DNA of 64,000 bases, from the NCBI GenBank assembly GCA_029204225.1, contig CM055104.1, forward strand, positions 44,245,330-44,309,329, in the 5' to 3' direction. Each line of letters begins with the position of its first letter. Positions within the stretch are counted from its first letter, which is position 1. A program made the translations under genes and the position numbers. Below, piece after piece: positions 23,260 through 34,136 of this stretch. The notes beneath the pieces were generated by a model. It was not told the origin of the DNA, ran no database searches, and worked only from the letters and a program-made list of their open reading frames with translations. This stretch comes from Diphasiastrum complanatum. Its lineage: Eukaryota > Streptophyta > Lycopodiopsida > Lycopodiales > Lycopodiaceae.

Positions 23260-23830
23260 GATGAACAAGCAAAAAAAAGTAGTTTTTCATTGAACCTGCA
23301 GCTCTTGATGAGGCTCAGAGATTCAAGAAGAGAGCAAGAATTTCTCTACATATCATCAAATTGAACATCTCTGATGAGATGTTGAGAGAGATTAGTTCAT
23401 GCACCTCAGCAAAGGAGACTTGGGAGACTCTGAAGAACCTTCAAGAAGCCGAGATCAAGTCAAGAAAGAGGAGGAAGAACCAGTATTCTCGTGCCTTCAC
23501 TAAGAAAAAAGCACAGAACAAAGACTATGGTGGAGTAGAAGATGAGTCAGCTCATCCTTCTAACTTCAAGAAGAAGACACAAGAAGTTCAAACCAGTTGC
23601 ATCATAGAAGACTCACATGCAAGTTGTGGAGAGGCATCTCTTCTGATGTCTAGTTTTTCTTCTTTACTTTTGATGATGTATCATGGTATATTGATAGTGG
23701 AGCAACAACTCATATGAGTTGCTCCAAAGATTCTTTTGTTTCTATTGAATCTGTTCTAGATCCTAAGAAATCAATATACATGTATGTGCAATTGAAGGTG
23801 TTGGAAGTTGTTCCTTAGAACTTACATCTT
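23260..23830 (+). pseudogene. Truncated gag and protease start
   Basis: The gag part reads ...EAQRFKKRARISLHIIKLNISDEMLREISSCTSAKETWETL (N-terminal and central gag; the ATG frame is 23361-23717), then jumps to a Lys-rich C-terminal segment without a zinc knuckle. In the next frame, at ~23655-23720, the protease active site WYIDSGATTHMS is intact. Two frame changes and a stop separate this from the large ORF that begins inside the protease at 23833. Despite the element's youth its gag is internally deleted, so it was already defective when it inserted. Confidence 0.8.
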
Positions 23831-23832
23831 CT

Positions 23833-25515
23833 ATGAATTTTACACTTTCCAATGTTCTCTATGTGCCTAATCTCACAAAGAGTGTGATTAGTGTAGGAAA
23901 GTTGCTAGATGATGGTTATGAACTGGATTTCAATATCAATGGTTGTTTCATTAAGAAAGAAGATAAGATCCTTGCAAGTGGATCTAAATATGGAGGTATT
24001 TTAAAGCTAGATGTGCATGAAAATTCAAGTTTATGTGATGCTGCATTGATGACTTATGTTTCCAAGGAGGAGATATGGCATAGGAAGTTGTATGTTTCCA
24101 ACTTCAGGTCTATGCCTATTATAGTCAAGGAGATCAAGCCAAGAGTGACTTATTCTATGGCAAAATCACTTATGGATCCATATTTAATGTCTTCTAAAAA
24201 GACAGAACATTCTATGGTGTTGGAACATTCTGATGTTCATCTTTCTTTATCAGTAAGCAAGGAAGGTGTTTTTTGCTTTGCATGTACTATTGATGGATCC
24301 ACAAGTTACATTTGGATGTGTCTTGTCTCTTCAAGTTTTTTGGTGCATGTGTATGTTCCATCATGCAAAACTTTATGGAGTTATGAAGCTAATGGAAGGA
24401 GTGAACTTTATGAAGTCTTGTTCAGTTATAAGCCTAAGGTTGTATACCTCAGTGTTCTTGAAGACTATTGCTTTGTATGTGGTTTCTTGGAAAGAAAGAA
24501 GGATGGTGATCCTAGTCTGTGGATCATGGTTGGATGCTTATCCGCCAAGGAAGGCTACATAGCCTTTACACTCTCTATCTCGAAGGTGTTTGAGCATGGA
24601 GAAATTCTTGATTTTGAAGATCTATTTTCTATCTTGGAAGTGGCCGAGAGCACAATGTCTCATAGTGCATCACAAGTCATTACTATGGCAAGTAATCAAG
24701 TTGTGATGAGGTCAAGGTTTGAGGAGGAGTATCCTCAACATGCATGTCCAAGGAGATCTTCATCATTGTACAAGGCCGAGTCCTTGTTGATCTTATTTCA
24801 TGGAAAAGAAAAGAAAAGTAAAGGTGGTATTCATTTTGTTTTACTCATCTATTGTTCTTTTTCTTTGATTAATGATGTATCTTGCTTAATTGAGATTCGC
24901 TTATCTAAAAGATCAAGTAAGACTATTCTGTTTTTGACTGAAGTCTTCAGTTTGGAATTACTTCTTGTCTTTTGTGACTTGATTATGTTTCCAAAACATC
25001 TAGAAATCAAGATGTTGTACCATCATTTGTATGCTCTTAAATTGAGTAAGAGCAAGTATGAGTTTAGTACTCGTAGTTTGAAAAAAGGAGTTTTTTCATG
25101 TATTGAGGCATATTGTAAACTTCTTGTGAGGTTAAGTGAAGCATCCACTGAGGACACTTACACCCTCAAGAAAGTATTTAGCCTTAATTTGATCAAGTTT
25201 GAGTATGGTTTCATGATTAGATCCATTTTGGATAGAGTTCATATTTTTTGGACTAGTGAAGCTAGTATGCTTAATCTTGAATATTGCTCATGGTACAATC
25301 TTCATCTGTATGATCTTTGTGGTCATGATGAGTCATGGAAGCCTCGATTTTTTCAGTCTTTCTTGCAGCCAACTTCATGCATGTGGACTTTAAATACCCA
25401 GGATCAACATCAGACATGCAGGAGGTACATTGGCATAGTAGCAGGTTGGTGGAATACTTTTCAAAGGCATTTGGAAAAGATTTCTATCAAAGAGAACTTA
25501 TTGTGGATTTGGTAA
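23833..25515 (+). CDS. 560-codon ORF: protease end, gutted integrase, unknown domain
   Basis: The longest frame in the window. Residues 1-25 are the protease tail (NVLYVPNLTKSVISVGKLL). Residues 55-95 are the GAG-pre-integrase (IWHRKL). Residues 125-170 are the start of the integrase core with its first two landmarks (EHSDV, TIDG). About 90 residues holding the remaining catalytic positions are missing before LWSYEANGRSELYEVLFSYKPKV. Residues 200-275 are the integrase C-terminus. After PRRSS (306-310) comes a ~230-residue domain with no RT features, conserved in the ORF at 3300-4376: CKLLVRLSEAS (428-438), IRSILDRVHIFWTS (462-475), ESWKP (500-504), SCMW (515-518). The start is simply the first ATG. 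Function unknown. No predicted catalytic role. Confidence 0.8.
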   Translation: MNFTLSNVLYVPNLTKSVISVGKLLDDGYELDFNINGCFIKKEDKILASGSKYGGILKLDVHENSSLCDAALMTYVSKEEIWHRKLYVSNFRSMPIIVKEIKPRVTYSMAKSLMDPYLMSSKKTEHSMVLEHSDVHLSLSVSKEGVFCFACTIDGSTSYIWMCLVSSSFLVHVYVPSCKTLWSYEANGRSELYEVLFSYKPKVVYLSVLEDYCFVCGFLERKKDGDPSLWIMVGCLSAKEGYIAFTLSISKVFEHGEILDFEDLFSILEVAESTMSHSASQVITMASNQVVMRSRFEEEYPQHACPRRSSSLYKAESLLILFHGKEKKSKGGIHFVLLIYCSFSLINDVSCLIEIRLSKRSSKTILFLTEVFSLELLLVFCDLIMFPKHLEIKMLYHHLYALKLSKSKYEFSTRSLKKGVFSCIEAYCKLLVRLSEASTEDTYTLKKVFSLNLIKFEYGFMIRSILDRVHIFWTSEASMLNLEYCSWYNLHLYDLCGHDESWKPRFFQSFLQPTSCMWTLNTQDQHQTCRRYIGIVAGWWNTFQRHLEKISIKENLLWIW

Positions 25516-25624
25516 GTATACTGCTATGATGGATTCTTTGTTCATCTTCACTTAAAATGCAAAGCAAAGAATCCAAACTCAAAGGATCTTCACCAACATC
25601 AGATAGCTATATTTTAAGGAGGAG

Positions 25625-26492
25625 TGTTAAAAATTGTAAAACATATCTATCATCTGTTGTTAATGTTTGGGGGATCCTACCCATGTAAATATTTTGTACA
25701 TATCCAAGGTATGTGAATTGAGCACATATCCTTGTAGAATAGGGCGAGTTTGGGTTAGGTAGATCAAATTCCAGTGACATGCATAAAGTCTAGTTGGTCT
25801 AGTATGATATGCAATAATGTTGACAATGTCTAGTTTGACATGCATATAGAGATTCACATGGAATTGGTCAATTATGACCTTGTAGAAACTCGAGCCACAG
25901 TAAATGCATAATGTCCTAAGTTTCCATAGTGACATGCAAAGCATGCAATCACTCTAATGGACACATGCATGTAGATTTGTACATGGCTAGTTGAGAAATT
26001 GCCATTTGGAGAAAGTAGGTAGAGGTTAGGTGCAACCTATGCATGCTAGCAGTTAGGTGTCAAGTTAATAGTTGTTTGCACTTGAATAGGTGTAAGATGT
26101 GCATTGAATGCAAGGAGTACCACGAATTTTGGCTCTCCTATATATGTACATATCATTCTCATTCACAAAGTAATGAAGAACCAAAGTTTTGTAGCTATCT
26201 CATGCTTGGTTTGATCTAAACTGTTTTTTCTTGTTATCTCTCTAGCTCTCTCTCTCTAACTCGTGTTGAGACTAATGTTTATGCATTGTAATCTTGTACT
26301 TTTAATCATTCTTTGATTCATTGCTATCATAGTCTATTGATTAGCATGCTAGATTGTGAATTAGCCATATCTTCTGAACTAGATCTTGTTGAACAATCTA
26401 GAATCAGGGTACTATGCCAATCACAAAGCTTAATCAAGATCAGTCACTCTTGTGGACATTCCCCACACGTGTGAATTCTGGAATTTTCAACA
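25625..26492 (+). repeat. 3' LTR of the young copia element
   Basis: 868 bp, TGTTAAAAAT ... TTTTCAACA, preceded by a purine-rich tract and followed by the GATTG target repeat. Visible differences from the 5' LTR: gagactcgag/gaaactcgag, cacaataaa/cacagtaaa, ctagtgg/ctaatgg and the terminal base. Confidence 0.93.
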
Positions 26493-26497
26493 GATTG

Positions 26498-26632
26498 TAT
26501 GTTGTTGATTGAAGCCATTGGTCTTGAATTTGTGTTCTCACTTGTTAATGGTTCTTTGTTTGAATGCGTAGCCTCCTGGATCTGATAGCTTTTCGGCAAT
26601 GTCAGATTATGACAAGGTAGGCTCTGATACCA
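26498..26632 (-). other. Leader and primer site of the interrupted minus element
   Basis: 26498-26620 continues the leader broken at 22330. GCTCTGATACCA (26621-26632) is the exact antisense priming site, followed by one C and the LTR at 26634. Confidence 0.85.
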
Positions 26633-26633
26633 C

Positions 26634-27560
26634 TGATGGAAAAAGTTCTAAATGTGCAAATTGTGCAAATTCAAAACTCCAATAAAATTATGGTAACGGA
26701 CTAATAGAAATCTCTTGAACGATTCGCAAATAATTTTGCGAAATTGTTTTGATCACAAATAATTTCTACTCAAGAAGAATTCGCGATCCAGTCAAGCTCT
26801 GCAATGAAATGAAATGAAACGAAATGAAACTAGACGAAAGAGAAGAATTCATGAAAAGATCAATCAGGCTTTGTAACGAACCAAAATAAAACAAAATAAA
26901 CTATACGAAACAAAACTTAAGTGAGCTCTGAAATTGATTTACGCTTATAGCCAAGTGATCGCAAAGCAAAACGAAACGAAGCACGAAGTGAAAACATTCG
27001 CAAATAAAATCAGTTCGTGTGGAATTCAGATATGATTGCTGGTCACTGTCCGCTATATCATTCCTACAATCATCCAGAATGTAGACAAATACTGTTGATC
27101 TACGTTATAAATTATCATGGCATTCAACAAAATCAAACCAATGTGCGGAATTGAATAAACAAGTGAATTAGATACACGAATAATAGCAGACAAAAATTTA
27201 TTCGAGATATCAGAATAATATGTGCATTAACAACTACAATATTATCTATTGATCTTCTGATTTTTCATGCAATGTGTGACAGATCCACACAGTGCATTGG
27301 CATGAGAGAAATACAGTTCTCACATGAATAATGTCTCACTTACTAGCGGACTTCTGGATCTACTGATCCTCTTACAAAATTGTCTCGCTCACAAGCGGAC
27401 ATGTATTCTGTATTTTTTGTCTTTTTTTTTGCTATATTATGCATCAAGCAGAAAGTATATAGTTCACAAACTTTTTCGTGTCGCCTAGTGTAACTTCCAG
27501 ATTAGAAAGATTAAACATCTACAACTAATCATGAATTACAAGAGTGGTAGATTAGCCACA
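26634..27560 (-). repeat. Antisense copia 5' LTR of the interrupted element
   Basis: It starts TGATGGAAAAAG and carries sequence homologous to 380-870. A local GAAAT/GAAAC repeat run lies at ~26800-26830. 'ctcacttactagcggacttct' and a diverged duplicate 'ctcgctcacaagcggac' lie near 27330-27400. The end near 27560 is estimated from the alignment with the copy at 327-900. No 3' partner survives left of 19739. Confidence 0.7.
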
Positions 27561-27582
27561 ATCTAGAGTACTTCTACTGATG

Positions 27583-29174
27583 TCATGATATCTGATCAAA
27601 TACTTGTACCCCTTGGTACTTGGCTGATCTTCTTGGTCGTTCGTGGAGCAAGAATTGTCGCGAAACAATTTCGTGTCGTGTGTCGCAAAATTGTTCGCAA
27701 ACAATTTTGTTTCTTGTGTCTTTTCTATCAAAATCAAAGTGGAGAGCTAGCAAGGCTTTGGCAATAGAAACATTTTGTTTCTTCAGAGGAGTGGAATCTC
27801 TTGTCTCCCCTCTACGCAAAATAGTGTATTGTTGACCAATACGCGATTTTGGTATAATGTTCTTTTGGTTCATAGGAGTTGCAGTATAAGCTACCTCCTC
27901 ATGATTATTGATCGGACGGAGGAATAATTCCTCTTCTAAATAGTTAGTCTGTAAACTGGGATAGTTGGTCTTAGAATGACCTTCCCTCCCACAAGTGGTA
28001 CACTAAACATTGGCGTTAACCTTCATTTTTTTTTGTTTGGCTTTAACGTCGACATCTGTACTTTTAAATCACTCATTTCTTTTGTTAATATCTCAACACT
28101 CTTCCTTAATGGATCCATCTTTTCAGATTTCTCTATTCTTTTCTTTCTATTAGAATTCCTGCTCTTGGATTTCCTATAAGAAGATTTTTTTTCTGATGAA
28201 GAAGAATAAGATAAATACTTTGAAGACTCTTCTTCATCTGCTGAATCAGATTCTGATTCAAACTCAATAGATGATTCAGACTCTTCTGTATGTTTCGATT
28301 TATGCTTTTTACTATTTTTTCTTGCATTCTTCCATCTACGAGAAATCTGAGAAGTTTCTTAATTTTTGGAAGAGGCAATGACATCTTCCAAAGAGGTCAT
28401 CAATCCCTGTTGACAATAACGATCCATTTTCTTAGGCAAGCCACCCAAAAACCATTCGTTTTGCATAGGAACTGAATACTAGGCTCCTAATTTTCCTATT
28501 AAATTCTTAACTCTATGAGTATACTTTCTAAGTGATTCCTTCAGCTTTTTCTCAACAGAATTAAGCCGAGCCAATTGATTGTACCAAATCCTAGCCTGCT
28601 TTCGCAGAAGACCTGACAAAATTCTAACTTTGTCCTCATTTGTATGTTCTTTATTAGCTATGGTAATAGATTCAAACTGAGACAAATAACTGTCTGCATC
28701 TTCAGATGATGATCCCTTAAAGAAATCGTATTTAATTTTAGTAGATGTGGGTGGCACTGGGTTAGCCATATTATCAGGTGGTGAACTAGGTGGACTAGGA
28801 GGACTAGGAGGATCAGGATCTAGACTACGCTCAGATGATGGTTTTGATGAAGAAGATTTTGATTCTGAACTTGGTTCGGAAGTGGAATCAGATGAATCTG
28901 ATTCTGACGAATCTGATTTTGATGATTCTGACGAATTTGATTTTGATGAATCTTTAGAACTTGGTGTTTTAACGGATCTTTCTTCAAATGAATCTACAAA
29001 CGCTGTAGTAGCATTAAGAAGATTGTTAAATGCTTTAGGTGTTAATCTCGCTCTAACTGGCGAATTTCGCAAATTCTACAAATACAAATCTCTAGATTTC
29101 CTATATGCTTCTAATCATTGTGCACGCTCTAAACGTTTCTGTTCAATAGTTGATTGAGAATATGTTCTTGGCAT
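27583..29174 (-). pseudogene. Ty3/gypsy gag
   Basis: On the minus strand it starts MPRTYSQSTIEQKR (ATG near 29174), with two stops before the long frame 29072-28479. That frame has a Ser/Asp/Glu-rich low-complexity region (SSKSDSSESDSS type), a Pro-rich stretch, then the gag core DADSYLSQFESI, KVRILSGLLRKQARIWYNQL. Further down are a second acidic/basic region and a knuckle-like CTTCGREGHSKTNYP near 27985-28005, in which the final Cys is replaced. After ~27873 the frame continues into sequence with no clear protease. The plus-strand frame 28747-29157 is a shadow. Typical gypsy gag order. Broken by several stops. Confidence 0.75.
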
Positions 29175-30209
29175 GCATTTCGTAGACGTAATACACTTAA
29201 AAATATTTAAGTATCAATAGAGAGAGAAGAGAGCGAGTTTCTGTAAGCTTGAGCGTCCTTTCCCTCTGCCATTTTTTACAATATTACTTTTTATCAATTG
29301 AGCGAATACACTCTAAACAATATGTAACTGTTTGTGATACTTCTCTGGAATGATCATTGGCCTCAATGTCGTTTACCAACTGTTAAGATGTCGGTTGAGA
29401 TCCGCCAATGCGTCTCTATAGAACGTCGCACAAAACGTCGCGAGTTCTAACCTAAAAGTGAATTTATAGAGTGCAAATAGGCCTTTACATAAATCTAGGC
29501 ACTATAGCATATTTACATGTATAAAAATTAAAATTTTTACAATATAAACAATAACTTTGGATAATGTGGGATCATGAGGCTCCACAACGACCTGTTGGAA
29601 AATCGGGTGTCCAGAAATGAATTGTTGAAGGCAATTGTTGTTTTGCATAAGTTTTTAATGACATTTTGTAAACTTATAAAGGATGGATCCCTAAGGGCTG
29701 TTCTAAAGTTTTAGGACAAACCTACTGTGTTGAAATTGGGAGAAGACACAAAAAAGAGGTTTAATTTTGCATAGAGAATCTGTTTTTGTCAGAACAAAAG
29801 CTACACAATACTGTTTTATGTCTTAGCTTCATTTTGATCCAAAAATCTTGTGATTCGGACATTGGCAAAAAAACCTACTAAGTTTTTAGTGCGGAGACCT
29901 CCATTTTTCATTAGGGGCAACATAGACTTTTCTGAAAAATGTCAATGTAAAACTTGTCAAAAGCTGAAACAAATGCTAGTAATTGATTGTCATGCTAAGT
30001 ACAGAATTTATATAGATTGAAGTGGATGTTTTTCAAGGAATTAAGAGATCAAATTGGTTTTACGAACTAACCAAGTGATAAGCCTAGTCGAGGTGACGTC
30101 TTATGCCCTCTCCCTCAGTTACGTGCACTTATCATTAGTTAGCTAAGTAAAACAATTGCAAAAATTCCTGAAATTGAATTTGATCACTTCGTTTACATCA
30201 TTCAAGTTG
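29175..30209. other. Possible gypsy leader/LTR and unassigned sequence
   Basis: 29175-29390 should be the leader of the minus-strand gypsy element. A possible antisense LTR starts at TGTTAAGATGTCGG (29391) with repeated 'gaacgtcgc' units, but I cannot find its end or a partner. From about 29590 to 30209 I see nothing definite, apart from the likely leader of the copia gag that follows. Confidence 0.35.
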
Positions 30210-30952
30210 GCTATAATGGATCAAAGAACTTCATTTGATAGATTTGATTGTAAGAAACATGGCAAGTCAAGATGAGATTATTATTGACTGAGAAAAATCT
30301 GTGGGATCTTGTTGACGGTTCCAAAGCTAAGCAAGAAGATTCCAGTGATTCTTCTAGTATTGATTTGTGTGATAAGAGAGCTGCTGCTTACATTGGTCTT
30401 GGATTGACTGATTCTCAAATTCATTATTTGGACTGCTCATGAAATATGGCAATCATTGGAAGATATATTTGGAGCACATTCTAAAAATGATAAAATTCTT
30501 CTTAAGTAACAATTTTTTGCTCTAAAGCTAGAAAATGGAATGAGCTTAAATGATCATGTAAATCGTATGAAGTCAATAATGAATTAGCTTGTTGGAATTG
30601 GTTCTAATGTTCCTGAAGATGATGCTATAGCATGTCGGCTGAGTATAGTAATGTCATTTTTACACTCAAAAACTTACCTAATCAATCATTAGAGATGATG
30701 ATAGTCTCATTACTTGAAGAAGAACGTAGAATGCAACATTTTGTTGTTACAATATTCTCTTCAGATGAAGTCGCTTTATTTAGTAAGTGGAAAGCTAATC
30801 AGACTAGTAAATCTAAAAATGATGAAGGCAGTTCTAAGAGTAAAAAGAACGTTAAGTGCTTTTATTGTGGAAAGATGGGACATTATAAGAATCAATGTTT
30901 AAAGATGAAAGTGGAGCTTAAGTCAAATAAGTCCATTGAAAGTGATAAATAA
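30210..30952 (+). pseudogene. Copia gag with zinc knuckle
   Basis: It begins near MDQRTSFDRFD and reads LTEKNLWDLVDGSKA, AAAYIGLGLTDSQI (the UBN2-type gag core), with frame breaks and stops to 30632. The C-terminal frame 30632-30952 has SLLEEERRM and a complete CCHC knuckle, CFYCGKMGHYKNQC, then a Lys/Ser-rich tail. 30953-31440 is too decayed to read. Confidence 0.75.
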
Positions 30953-31439
30953 AAAAAAGAAGTAAACCTAACAGTTGTAGCTAAAAAGTCTTATGACAAA
31001 GCAGATGCTTGGTAATAAGTTTGTGCGCATGTACTTTATCTTCTATGGGATTCATAAAGTTGTTTCAGGATTGCTAAACTTGGAATAGGTATTCTAGAAT
31101 ATGGTTCCTTGGATGCAAAAGTAAGGCGATCTCTTCAATATGAGGTAGTTTGCGGATGCATCTACAGTTTCAGAAAAGGATATTATCCTTGGCATAGCTC
31201 TTGGACATGATGTAGTGAGCAATTTGTTTTGTAAATTCCAGTGGACGTTTGGCTCAAGGGCGGGTGTTGAAAATGTAATCCACACATTCTCCATTTGATG
31301 ACATCAAATCTTGTACTAATTGCTAGCATGTATGCCACATCAGTAGAGTTAGAAAAATATGTTGTACTCTCAGTGTGTTGTACTTGTTAAAGCATGAAGT
31401 AACGCCTCTAACAAAGCTATCATTGAGAGAGGGTGTTAG

Positions 31440-32352
31440 AATTACTATCAAGTTATAGAATATGTGAACTAGGCTGAGAAGTGGACCGAAAGGAAAGTCA
31501 AGTAGATCAGGACTGACAGAGAAGGAAAATACATCTCGAACTGTTTTACCGACTTTTATAAAAGTCAAGACATCTTTCACAGGAGAACAACAACCTGTAC
31601 ACCACAATATAATGGTGTAGCAGAGAGGAAAAATAGAACTCTCATGGAAGCTACAAGATCCATGATGGCCTACTCAAAGGCATCAGGATCACTATGGGTT
31701 GAGGCAGTAGCTACAACCACCTACCTACAGAACAAGACATGGAAGTCAAGCGTTCCTCACACTACCCCACATGAGGTATGGTGGAGAAGCAAGCTAAACC
31801 TGGCTCATGTCCGAATTTTCAGATGTGTAGCATATGCACACATACCAGATAAGAAGAGAAAGAAACTGGATAAAAAGGTAGAGCAAGCATTCTTGGTTGG
31901 CTGTGATATACATTCTGCATATTACAGAGTATACATGCCTCAAAGCAATGAAGTGAAGACTGTCAGAGACATCAGATTCGACGAAACAAGGACAATGGCT
32001 AAGGAAGATCCGACCAACTACGAAGTCCTCAACAAATGGTACTATGACCTACCCACATCGACAGAGGGAGTGGGCCCTAAGCATCTAGATGAAGATACTC
32101 AAATTTTAGCTGAAAATATCGGAAGTGCCCAGAACACCTATGACACACCGAAGCTCTACTGCCAGCATACAAGATAAAGGCAAAGTAGTTGCTGAGCCCG
32201 TATTGTCTCCAAGGAGATCTGCAAGACAAAGAAGAGCACAAGTTAGATATATACGTGACAGCTCATCTTCTGCTCAAGAAAAATTCTATGGATTCAGCGG
32301 TGAACCACAAACTTATGAAGAAGCCATCAACTATCCAGACAAGGACAAATAA
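31440..32352 (+). pseudogene. Copia integrase
   Basis: Upstream frames read IRTDREGKYIS and YNGVAERKNRTLMEA, i.e. the second half of the catalytic core with the Glu-containing GVAERKNR motif. The frame 31644-32177 continues with SLWVEAVATTTYLQNKT and the C-terminus (RIFRCVAYAHIPDKKRKKLDKK, AYYRVYMPQSNEVKTVRDIRFDE). A shift leads to 32125-32352, the RT linker with PRRSARQRR and EEAINYPDKDK. The first part of the core and protease are not readable. This pairs with the RT/RNase H at 36.1-37.2 kb. Confidence 0.85.
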
Positions 32353-32408
32353 ATCAAGGCCATAGAAGACAAAATGAGCTCCATGAAGCAAAATGAAGTG
32401 TGGACTCT
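32353..32408 (+). pseudogene. Start of copia RT, cut by an insertion
   Basis: After one stop the frame reads IKAIEDKMSSMKQNEVWTL, the conserved opening of copia RT, and ends abruptly at 32408 where another element begins. RT sequence resumes at 35331, but about a hundred codons (the fingers region) are missing in between, so a deletion accompanied or followed the insertion. Confidence 0.8.
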
Positions 32409-33043
32409 TGTAGCGCAGGCATTCCAAATGGAGCCGGGAACCACGACTTAGCTTCCCAGCCTTCAACTCTTGCCATCCAAACCCACTTGACATACAAGCA
32501 GCCAACTCGCCAACAACGATCAGACTTAACCAACTTGAAGTTCCGAAACCAACATTGAGATCCAACTTGGCGCCATCCTAGATCGAGGGTCCCGATGTGG
32601 GTGACTTTCCTCCAAGTAAGCTGCCCAACATACATCAAACTTAACCAACTCGAAGCTTCGTTACAAATGAGTAACATCTATTCCAAGCAAGCAGTCTGAC
32701 TTACATCAGACATAACCAACTAAAAGCTTCATGATGGAAGCCAACCTGGTGCCACTCCAGACTGGACAATCATAAACAAATAACTTCCACCCAAGCAAGC
32801 CATCCAACTCAGCTGACAGGCTAGAGCCCGTTCGCCAAGAGCTTAACCCATTCACATTCATGCAAGGAACACTCAGAACCACAAGCCGTGACATGTATGG
32901 AAACAACCAGTTCCTGGACCAAATGGTCCCAACAGCATACCACTGGTGCCACGGACCGAACGGTCCCGACGACATACTGTTGGCATTCTGGGATACGGCC
33001 CTCAACTATGTGCCAAATCAAAAAAGTTTGAAACGGCCTTACA
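32409..33043 (-). repeat. 3' LTR of the coding-free element
   Basis: 635 bp with TG...CA ends. It is clearly the same sequence as 34137-34731 but diverged at many sites and with an extra ~20-bp start segment and other small indels, so the insertion is old. Confidence 0.75.
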
Positions 33044-34136
33044 ACTACTTTCCATCTACTAGAATTATGGCTTAATTTAACTTGTTGCCAATCTCTGAAG
33101 AAGATCCTAGTCTTTCCCATTTGAGGAAAAACCCAACTGATACTGGATATCACCCATGCTCAATGAGTTTCAGTTCCGAAAGTGGTCGTCTCAAATGAAA
33201 ACCAACTACTCCATAGAAGATCTCCCCTGAAATTGCCCTTTCCAACTTTTGACTTCCTGCTTGCATCTGGTGGGCATTGTCGTATATGAAACTAGTTCAG
33301 GAAACAAGCTAGCCATCCATCCTTTGCAAACATCGAGTCGTTTCATTGTCGTTCATGTGCGAGTACTTGAACTGCAAATCTGCCCCACAGATTCTATAGT
33401 CCTCTTTGTTTGATGTTATCAGCCTTCAAAAGAAAGGTCCCTTCTCAAGCCATCAGCTCCTTGTATCATAAGCAATCATGCAAACTAGGCAAAACACGAG
33501 TACTAAGACTCACCGCAAATACATACAAGCAAGACACTCATGCAGGTTTACTAATAGGTAACAAAGAAAAGGTCCCCTTTGAGATAGCCTTGCCAAAGGA
33601 CCTTTGCTTGGCCGTGCCCATACAGTTCGATCACAGAATCAGCCCACAGAGAACACACATTCAACTATATGTGCTTTCACCATTAAGCAGTGCATTGCCT
33701 CAGTCACGTCCCACCAACTCTGGTTGATAGCCCTTATAGCTAAGCAATCGACAACTATTCCGCATTGGTAGCTGATCACCCGTGCTTTACACCTGAATTC
33801 GAGCAACATCTCTATATCATTGGTTAACCCATATAGTTTGACTATGTGCCCCGTGCCCCACAAGGCACAGATCATGCTTACACCAACCTAATGGCAGCAC
33901 ACTACCTCATTTGTCCTATGTGCATACAACGCCAGGCTCGAACCGCGAGAACTGACCGTGCTTACACCTCAAGGGCAGCACCTTGACTCATCAAGTCCCC
34001 CGTCCTGCCAACAACCTCGCACCCGTGCTTACACTATGGGCAGCACTTTGCACAACAGTTGTCCTGATGAACCCTAAACAATGGCCATTTTTGTGAGATC
34101 CGCATAGCTGACAGGACAATCAGCTCTGACACCACA

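Larger units (their letters stand above)
22331..26492 (+). mobile_element. Young non-autonomous copia element, complete
   Basis: A full-length 4162-bp LTR element: two 868-bp LTRs, tRNA-Met priming site, coding body and polypurine tract (aaggaggag, just before 25625). It is flanked by a 5-bp direct repeat, GATTG (22326-22330 and 26493-26497). Comparing LTRs by eye I find about four differences, so the insertion is recent. It landed in the leader of an older minus-strand copia element. The body holds truncated gag, protease, a deleted integrase and an unfamiliar C-terminal domain, but no RT or RNase H apart from a possible RNase H tail in another frame near 25440-25510. It would need enzymes from other copia elements to move. 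Confidence 0.9.

Noticed and set aside
28747..29157. 136-codon plus-strand Gly/Asp/Ser-rich frame
   Set aside because: It is the shadow of the Ser-rich region of the minus-strand gypsy gag, which carries the recognisable core.
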